64,000 nt of DNA, from positions 883,973 to 947,972 of the forward strand of contig CM055113.1 in the NCBI GenBank assembly GCA_029204225.1, read 5' to 3'. The notes under the pieces were generated by a model, which was not told the origin of the DNA, made no database searches, and was given only the letters and a program-made list of their open reading frames with translations. This DNA is from Diphasiastrum complanatum. Taxonomy: Eukaryota > Streptophyta > Lycopodiopsida > Lycopodiales > Lycopodiaceae. The translations under genes were made by a program, and so were the position numbers. Below are positions 56,690-64,000 of the stretch, one piece after another (the first letter of the stretch is position 1; each line of letters starts with the position of its first letter).

Positions 56690-59240
56690 CTAATCTTCGA
56701 CTTTGTCTGAAGGTAGCGCTTTATTAACGTCAAAGAATATGGATGAGAGAAAATTGTCCCATTTAGTCTCGATCCTCATTAGATGTTCTATGTCCCAGGC
56801 ATAAGTGGCTGTCGCGCGGACTGTTGGATCAGGGCAATTGATATAATGGGTTGCGAACGCGGTGAGAGCCCTTCTGGCATCTACATCCGTAGTCCACCCA
56901 TATTCGGACTGTATGATCGGCCAATTAAAATTCGAAAGTGTGATCTTGTCTAGAGGGGTGCCGCATTCTGCCCATTTGGATCTTTGTGTACATGGAAGGA
57001 AGTGCGCATTCACCCGTAATTATTGTGGACTCGTCATGTAGGCCCTGATGGCCGCAGAGTCTCTTTCGAACAACTGCTGACGCCACTTTGGTTGTGGTTG
57101 GAGGGCGGGTAATGCTGGCAGTTCTTTGCCCTTTATGGTCTGAGCTGAAAACGATATCTGCCAGCCGCCTCTTGATGACTCGTGGGGATACTTTGATAGA
57201 AAATTCGTTGATTTTCTCCTCCACGGACTTGGGTCTTTGGAAGGCCCGACTAGCAGATATCGTGCGCAAACCTCTGGATGATGTGGCTTGGCTTTGGCTG
57301 GTATCTGCACCTTGGTCCTGGTCTCGCGTCTCAGTAGCAATATCTGTTTGCCCTTAATCTTGGCCTTCAGACCCTTGATTTTGGTTAAATTCCCCTGCTG
57401 CCTGCTAGCTTTGGTCTTGGCTGGTACTGGCCTGTGCAACGTCAAAAATCAGTGGTGGTGGAATTACCACGGGGGTGGGCTGGGCCTTCGTGTCCATGAA
57501 TTTTTGGCACGCCTTGAGGGCTTGCTTGGCCTGGGCGAGCTCGTGAGTTGTGCTTGTCCGATATTTATTGAACTCTGTCTAGTAGCTATTTAAGGTTTGG
57601 CTATATACCTGCATCTGAAGCCGAAGAAGATTCATTTCTAATTGAGAAACCGGCCTTGAGTCTGGTGTAGGTTGAGCTAACCAGACGAGCTTGTCATATT
57701 GTAGGGCTTTGACCTCTGTCCCCAGGCGTGTATTCTTTGCTTCCAAAAGGTTTACTTGTGCCTGGATGGGAGCAAGCCGTTGGGACACTTCAGATTGAAG
57801 CTCCCGCACCTTTGTGGAGGCCTCTGTCAACGCTTTGGAGAGGCTTTGGATATATTTGTTGAGACCCTCCTCCTTCTGCTATAGCTTGGCAATCTCCTGG
57901 TGCCCTTCTTGTTCATGTTGTTGCGTCAAAATCAATTTGTGCTGCAACTTGGTGAGGTCTGCTCGCAGTTGTGTGTTACTTGTTGCCAGGTGTAGTGCCC
58001 TGCTTTCTAGAATGGTTTTGGCTGCTACCGCATCCAAGATGTATTTTCCCAGAGTCTGGTACGTCGTCGTTTGGTCTGTGAGAGCAGCTGGTACACTGGC
58101 ACCGATAGGGGCTTGTATTGTATTGGCCCCGATGACTTGTGAAATACCGTCATCATTATCTTTGATCAGGTTCTCATTGGACCTGATGCCATCTGGGGCA
58201 GTAGGATCAGCCCAATATAGCGATGGTACAAAAACTGTTTGAATAAATGCAATATTAGGCAACGGTTGGCTGCCCTAGGCAACCTTTGGTGGCAAAGCAG
58301 GTGGGGTCTGAGAAACAACTGTGGAAACAGGGGTGAGGACGGTTTGTCCGAACGAGAGGGTGGGAGGAACAGAGGGGAACTTAAGGGTAGTGTGGAGTAT
58401 GGAAGAAGGCAAAGATGGAGCAGAAAGGGTCTGGCATGGGGGTGAAAAATTGATGACTTGCATCCACGCCAGAGTGTCTGGAGACAATTGAGAATCAGAA
58501 GGATTGAACGAAATGGAAGCAATGGTGGCGGCAGGAGTGATGGAGGATGCGATGGTGATGGATGGAGTAGTGGATAACGGAACAGAGATAGGAATCGTAT
58601 CAACAACGGAAATGGGGGGGGACACAGAAATAGATGTGGATGGAATAGGAAGAGAGATAACGACAACAGAGATCGAAGTGGGGGGTTGCATGGAAGAAGG
58701 AAAGGATTCCACTACCTGACTCAGCAGCTTAGACTAGATTCTGTCCTTGCAAAATGTTGAAATAATCAAAAAGTTATTCAACAGATGCACAGCCACCTGA
58801 ATGACAAGTTCCGTGATAGCATCTATCAGGTAACCATTGTTAGTTTGAATTGGGATTTCCGGTGTAGTTTGGGTGACGAAAGGGTTGATCAGAGTTTTGG
58901 CATTGCGATGGGAGATGGGCTGACGATCACCGGACATAATGCAAATGGTGACCATCGAGTTGGCATTAATCCTAACCTTGTACATGGTATCTTGATACAG
59001 GAAGTGGAAACAAGTCTTTTCCTTGTCCCAGATGGCATTAGCGTGAAGTGCGAGGCCCATGTTAATCTCAGAATGGAAAAGCGTCGGGTAAAAATCCATT
59101 GCCTCTAGAAGTGGGCCGGTTGTCTGCAGCCATGGTTGGATCAAAATGTCAGAGAGTAGAGACCAAATCTGTGTGGCCTTGGGGATGTCACGCTGGATCA
59201 CCTATTTGGTGCCAGAGTCTTCAAAGGATGAGGAGGCCAT
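56690..59240 (-). pseudogene. Unknown long coding region, 5' promoter kept, many stops
   Basis: From an ATG at 59240 (MASSSFEDSGTK) an apparent product of about 850 residues can be followed through mostly one frame. It has an N-terminal conserved-looking domain (IWSLLSDILIQPW, AMDFYPTLFHSEINMG, FHFLYQDTMYKVRINANSM), a Ser/Thr/Pro-rich stretch (58275-58700), a probable coiled coil (57579-58000), a basic region (VEEKINEFSIKVSPRVIKRR) and a C-terminal domain (56690-57013, with SKWAECGTPLDKITLSNFNW). Most in-frame stops are TAG. I do not recognise the family. Layout suggests a gag-like or domesticated-type gene. The region 56431-56689 has no clear coding sequence. Confidence 0.55.
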
Positions 59241-59492
59241 GTTAGTAGTGATGATTAGAGGTCAAAAAAGTAGGAAAAATGGTGGAAAATGGAAAAAGGT
59301 GTGGAAATGGCAGGAAACTTTGAATAACGAGTATTGGATGACAAGAAGTGTAGTTCAGAGCGCAGATCGGTGTTCAGTATGATTGGATGATAGTTGGTAT
59401 AAAGTTTGGTCACAAACAGAGAACTTGGTAATTTTAGTATAAATTTTGGCAGAGCTTCGCTAGCAAAGGTGACAAATGACTCGAATTCAGCC

Positions 59493-59500
59493 CTTATATA
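59493..59500 (-). promoter_or_regulatory. TATA box of the unknown gene
   Basis: The minus strand reads TATATAAG, about 250 bp before the ATG at 59240, with no frame in between. It is consistent with a Pol II promoter and a long 5' untranslated region. Confidence 0.5.
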
Positions 59501-59589
59501 GCGGAATTTAGAGTGCGTATTAGGTGAAATCCACTTTTCCTTGCTCAGTTCCATCCAAATTTTGGCAGGCACCTTTTTCACAAAATTCT

Positions 59590-60934
59590 AAGACCTCAAG
59601 CAAGATTGGTGATCAAAGGGTATGCACAAAGTAAAGGCATCGACTATGAGGAGACCTTTGCACCGGTATGTAAGTGGAATACTCTACGTCTACTTGTTGC
59701 TTTGGCTTCACATTTTGGTTGGCCTTTGCATCAGATGGATGTGAAATCTGCTTTTTTGAATGGTGAGTTGGAAGAAGAGTGTTCATGGATCAACCTGAAG
59801 GCTTTGTAGCGAAGCGACAGGAAAATAAAGTATGTCGCTTGAAGAAAGCACTTTATGGTCTTCAACACACACCACGTGCGTGGTATAGCAGGATTGATGC
59901 CTACTTTCGTTCAAAGGGAATGGTGAGAACACACTCTGATCCAAATCTATATGTCTTCTGCTTTGATGGTATGCTTGCTTTGATTGCTCTTTATGTTGAT
60001 GACTTGATTATTATGGGAAATAATCAAGAGATGATAGACATGATCAAGAAAGACCTCATGGAACAATTCGAGATGACAGATCTCAGACTGATGCATTATT
60101 GCCTTGGAGTAGAGGTGTGGCAAAAAGGACACGAAGTGGGTTTAACACAGGTGAAGTATGTCAAAGAGTTGCTGCATAGGTTTAGGTTGCAGGATTGCAA
60201 ACCAGTGAATACTCGTATTGAGCCAGGTAAAAAGCTTTCTAAGCTTGATGAGTCACAGTCATTTGATGCTACGCTGTATAGGCAGTTAGTAGGGAGCTTG
60301 ATTTACCTTACCACGACTAGACCAGATATATGCTACAATGTTGGCATTGTAAGTCAGTTTATGGCAGCACCTATGGAAACGCATTGGAAGGTAGCTAAAT
60401 GCATTTTACGTTATGTGAATGGCACTTCAGAGTATGGCTTGATTTACAGGAAGCATGATGGTTTACCCGAGTTGTGTGGCTATGTGGATGCGGATTGGCT
60501 ATGATGATCGTAGATCCACCACAAGGTATGTATTCTAGTTTTGTCGTAGTTGCTTTTCCTGGTCTAGTAAGAAGCAAAGTACAATTGCTCTTTCAACCAC
60601 AGAGGCAGAGTATAAGGAAATGTGTAGTGCAGCACATGAAGCTATATGGTTGAGACAAATCTTGGTAGAAGTTGGCATGAAGCGGAAAAATCCCACGATA
60701 TTACATAGCGACAGTCAGAGTGGCATTCAGCCAGCAAAGAATCCAGTGTTCCATGTGAGAACTAAACACATTGAGATTCAGTATTACTTTATACGTGAGA
60801 GGCTGCCAAGTTGTGAAATTCATGTTGTTCATTGTAGCATAGAAGGACAACTAGCTGATATTTTCACTAAGCCACTTGTTGGAGAAAAGTTTGATAAGTT
60901 TAGATCAAAGCTTTTTGTACTTAAAGTTTGTTGA
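59590..60934 (+). pseudogene. Copia L reverse transcriptase and RNase H
   Basis: Starts in mid RT ([33 protein letters not shown]), with a 1-2 nt shift at about 59779, then LYVDDLIIMG and DPNLYVFCF. A shift near 60500 leads to RNase H (AAHEAIWLRQILVEVG, HVRTKHIEIQYYFIRERL, ADIFTKPL). The lineage differs from J/K. Gag, protease and integrase are missing, so the copy is 5' truncated. Confidence 0.9.
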
Positions 60935-60988
60935 CTTTAAGGCTATGTATATGACTATATATAAAGTAGACTCTATTTTAAGGGAGAG

Positions 60989-61277
60989 AGTTAGAATAAA
61001 AGTAGAATCACTGTGCTACTATACTGTGGGTCCTATCAGTGGATAAAGAGCAGTTGGCCTCGCCACGAGGCAAGTCGACGGGACACGCGTCCCGCCAACG
61101 GCAACATGGGTCATGCATGGGTTGCCTGAGTGAACAACTATATGTACAGTGTAATTTCATTTTGAGAAATATAGTTGCTATGTGAGCTTGCTGTGGAGAG
61201 TGTTTTCTGTCTGTGTTACTGTGTAGCATGATCTGTGTTTATGTGCAAAGCAAATTCTAAGTCTTTGGCTTTTGAGA
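60989..61277 (+). repeat. Putative 3' LTR of copia L
   Basis: Follows the purine tract TTTAAGGGAGAG; the start reads AGTTAGAATAAAAG instead of TG. Ends near 61277 where the second unknown coding region begins. No partner copy in the window. Confidence 0.5.
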
Positions 61278-61284
61278 AGACCCG

Positions 61285-62084
61285 TCCCCAAGTGGGACGA
61301 CTACCAAAGAGTTGACTTGTGAAGACGAACCTGGAATAATCTGCATAGCAGCATCCGAAACAAATTCCTTCTGGACTACTACCGTGTCAACCTCCATGGT
61401 TGCAGTAGCTACTGGCTGGACTTGTGGAGTAGGAGTGCTCTACAGGAGATTGGATAAATCAATCTTTGTGGTCATAAGCATTTTGCATGCCAGTACACCC
61501 TGTTCTGTTTCTACCAGGATGCCGAAATGGTCACACAGTTGTGAGATATGTGCTTCCACTACAACAAACTTCTTGTGTTGTACCCAGTGTAGAAATGCTT
61601 TATAAGCAATGGTCCCAAAGCATACTGCTGGCCTACCAGGTATCCAAAATTCTGAGCTGAGATGGTAGCATCAGCATTAGTGATGAACAACATTTGATTG
61701 GAGTACTTGTAGAAGAACTTCATCTGCGCATCTCTCAACATCGTGATTTTGTACCCTTTGCTTGGTACATAGCAGTTTCACAAAAAATATGTTGTTTCAT
61801 CAATGGAGTTCTTGGACGTCGTGTTGGCTACGAGGGCTTCAAAGAACACAGCTTCATTGATTAACCTGGAAGGTGGCATTGTGTAGAGTAACCTGGAAAT
61901 CAGCATCCATCACTGTATGAATGGAGTGAACAAACTCAGTGCTGATCTTTGATAGTACAATAAATGGGTCCACTTTTAAATCACTCACTCTGCATTGATC
62001 CAGCACAGACTTAATTGAAGCAAGATGGATTGAAATTCGGATTTTCCAATTGATAGCAGAGCTGGTGCTTGCACTCGAATCCAT
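61285..62084 (-). pseudogene. Second unknown coding region
   Basis: ATG at 62084 (MDSSASTSSAINWKIRISIH) opens a frame of 76 codons ending in a stop. Further coding-like stretches follow in shifted frames (YKITMLRDAQMKFFYKYSNQ; KKFVVVEAHISQLCDHFGIL) to about 61300, ending Pro/Thr/Val-rich. The layout (TATA, pyrimidine-rich leader, Ala/Ser start) resembles the gene at 59240, but I do not claim homology. Family unknown. Confidence 0.45.
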
Positions 62085-62286
62085 ATTGCTCGACAAATTT
62101 GAAAGATAGAAAGCAAGAGCAATAGTAAACGTTAGAACTAGTGAGCGATGGAAAGCGAGAGCAAGTAAGCATAAAAGAGTGAGGGTAAAAAGAAAGTGTA
62201 AGGTGAAAATAGAAAGTAACAGTGTTAAACGATGATACAATGGAGACGATGATCACATGGCAACTTGATTTGACACCTGTCAAATC

Positions 62287-62297
62287 CATATATAAAA
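62287..62297 (-). promoter_or_regulatory. TATA box of the second unknown gene
   Basis: The minus strand reads CTTTTATATATG, about 200 bp upstream of the ATG at 62084, with a pyrimidine-rich leader between. Confidence 0.45.
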
Positions 62298-62594
62298 GGC
62301 GGTATCTTTACCGATTTTTGAGACGACTAAAAGATAATCTTAATTATATTAAGACCATTAAAATTTAAAATATCACATCTAGGGACATAAATATGAACGA
62401 GATATGGTAACACGTGTGAGCGTAAACATTTAATAAAAAGGGTTTACCAAATCCAAAAATTAAATAATGAGTAAAATAATAAATAACAAATAAGTAATAA
62501 ATATATAAATCAAAGAAAAAAAAATTAGGAGTAGATCGTCGAAAGATACTCAAAAGATTATCGAAAGATTTTTTTCTCGAAATCCTTTGTTAAA
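62298..62594. other. AT-rich spacer
   Basis: No gene or repeat recognised. It lies between the unknown gene and the gypsy integrase end. Confidence 0.5.
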
Positions 62595-63399
62595 GATAAT
62601 ATTTCTTCAGTCTGGAACTGTTAATACGTGTTAGCAATAATTCACCTTCCAATGACTGAAGCTGGACATAACCATTTTCAAATACTTCAATTACCTTGTA
62701 TGGTCCCATCCACCTCATATGTAGCTTTTTAGAAAATTTCTGATGTCGACTGTCGTAGATCAAAGCATAATCATCAATCTTAAGATCAATAGTCTTGATA
62801 TGAGTATCATGTTTTTTCTTTCGCTGTTCCTAAATTTTCTCTATAACATCCTTCGAATTGTTTCGATCTTCGGACAGTTCTTCAATAGTCAGCAACCTTT
62901 CATTGATACAATATGTATCTATTCGTTATGCTTGTATACGAAAAATGGGCACTTCAAATTCAATCGACAAAATTGGATACATACCATATGTAAGAAAATA
63001 AGAAGTCTGTTTCATTGTAATCTTCTCCATGTTTCTATATGCCCAGAGTACTGAGAGTAGCTTTTTATCCCAGTTTGTAGCATGTGCAACAATGATCTTA
63101 TTCAGGATCTTACATAGTATTCCATTCGCTCTCTCAGTCAACCCATTTCCTTTCGGATAATAAGGGGTCTTCTTTTTGTGTTTAATCAGAAAATAAGTAG
63201 TCAGTAGTCCAATTGTATCATTAAGAAAATGAGTACCACGATCACTGACTAACTTAAGAGGACAACCATAATGTGTGATAATAGATTTGAATAAAAAAAA
63301 TGCGATAGTTTTCGCATCCTTTCGTTTTGTCGCTTCCGCTTCAACATTATTTGTTGCATAATCCATCGCAACCAAAATATATACACTTAGTGTGTTGAG
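62595..63399 (-). pseudogene. Gypsy integrase C-terminal part
   Basis: The frame at 62926-63375 has the second core Asp (LVSDRGTHFLN) and the Glu in GNGLTERANG. It continues to 62600 after a stop with the chromo/GPY-like block MGPYKVIEVFENGYVQL. The zinc-binding domain and first Asp are missing, cut off at 63400 by an A1-family LTR. Similar to P2 but not identical in lineage. Confidence 0.85.
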
Positions 63400-64000
63400 T
63401 GTGAAAAATACAGATCCTAAGTGGATCTAAACTCCAAGATCATTGGCTTGAATGCTTGCACTCCAAACTACATAAGCTAGGAATTGGCAACACATTCTAT
63501 GCTACCTAGAATGCAAAGAACTTGATCAAAAAGCATTTATCACAAATGGAAACTTCCATAAACATCAAGTGCGGCCCAAAATAGCATTATACAGTCCATA
63601 ATACATCAGCCTACCACTTTTGGAAAGCACCTAAGATCATACACACAAAGCTTGAACTCAATCACTACACAATGCCAACAATGGAAGGAGAACCCAATAG
63701 AAAAATCTCTCATTAAGCAAATGAATACAATGGATCTGCTCCAACCTGTTTCTCCACGGCCTACCTGCTATATATAGCTGAGAGAGATGACTCTCTCTCC
63801 TCTCTCTAGACCCTCCTTACCTAAAATATGCCCTATATAGGTAAAATTGGCATATATGTCCAAAATACATGAAAATGGACTCATTTCGAAGGTCTTGAAG
63901 TTTGACACTTCTTCATACTGAAAAAATACACTTACTAAAAATATCTAGACCTGTTTCACACGTGTGAAAAGTCAGATCCTAAACTATGTGCCATTTTTAG
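63400..64000 (-). repeat. A1-family LTR running off the window
   Basis: Starts TGTGAAAAATAC and is nearly identical to the LTR at 4978-5624 for its 601 visible bases, including the tttcgaagg variant and the palindrome at 63954-63969. The rest of this element, if any, lies to the right. Confidence 0.93.

Noticed and set aside
58166-58666. 166-codon Leu/Pro-rich frame with membrane-like look
   Set aside because: A shifted-frame shadow of the Ser/Thr/Pro-rich part of the unknown gene.

Overview
The window is repeat-dense nuclear DNA of a land plant, from a large genome built by nested LTR-retrotransposon insertion. Evidence: many Ty1/copia polyproteins with plant-type gag, DSGASSHM protease and YVDD reverse transcriptase; primer-binding sites that match plant initiator Met-tRNA (TGGTATCAGAGCC); Tat/Athila-like gypsy elements with a TGGCACCGTTGCC-type primer site; GT-AG intron remnants; no bacterial gene organisation. 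A fern or other spore plant would fit, but the species cannot be read from the sequence. I see no intact ordinary host gene.

Layout. 1-8.6 kb: an old minus-strand copia (M) with a very young non-autonomous copia (A1, 41-5624) in its LTR; A1 carries one unbroken 1030-codon frame. 8.6-10.5 kb: copia LTR and RNase H remnants. 10.5-25.6 kb: two related gypsy copies in opposite orientation (G1 minus, G2 plus), broken up by copia D, copia N and a gypsy LTR/leader block. 25.6-33.8 kb: gypsy remnants G3, P1 and P2, with a 25-bp minisatellite in the P2 3' region and again inside its LTR. 33.8-36.6 kb: copia H (gag-protease with pol deletions), a broken exon of a sugar/polyol transporter and two GC-rich palindromes. 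36.6-42.0 kb: non-autonomous copia B (TSD TATAC), with a duplicated accessory protein related to that of A1. 42.0-43.9 kb: a decayed, intron-containing gene resembling Crypton-derived (DUF3504-like) tyrosine recombinases. 43.9-56.4 kb: copia I, then a gypsy LTR split by copia J, which is itself split by near-intact copia K (TSD CCTTG). The J leader holds a tRNA-like cloverleaf inside a 152-bp TRIM-type LTR. 56.4-62.3 kb: two TATA-driven decayed genes of unknown family around a truncated copia (L). 62.6-64 kb: a gypsy integrase fragment and a third A1-family LTR.

How the parts relate. Several copia families (A1, H/J, B/D, C, K) share the TGTG...CACA ends and many copies of a palindrome with core CACACGTGTG. 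K is the closest thing to an autonomous source of enzymes. A1, B, D, H and N have all lost integrase and/or reverse transcriptase, and A1 and B instead carry gag fused to a novel accessory region. The most interesting signals are that accessory protein, the tRNA-bearing miniature LTR, the Crypton-like gene, the palindrome shared between LTR families and the phased CCAAT array in the K LTR.
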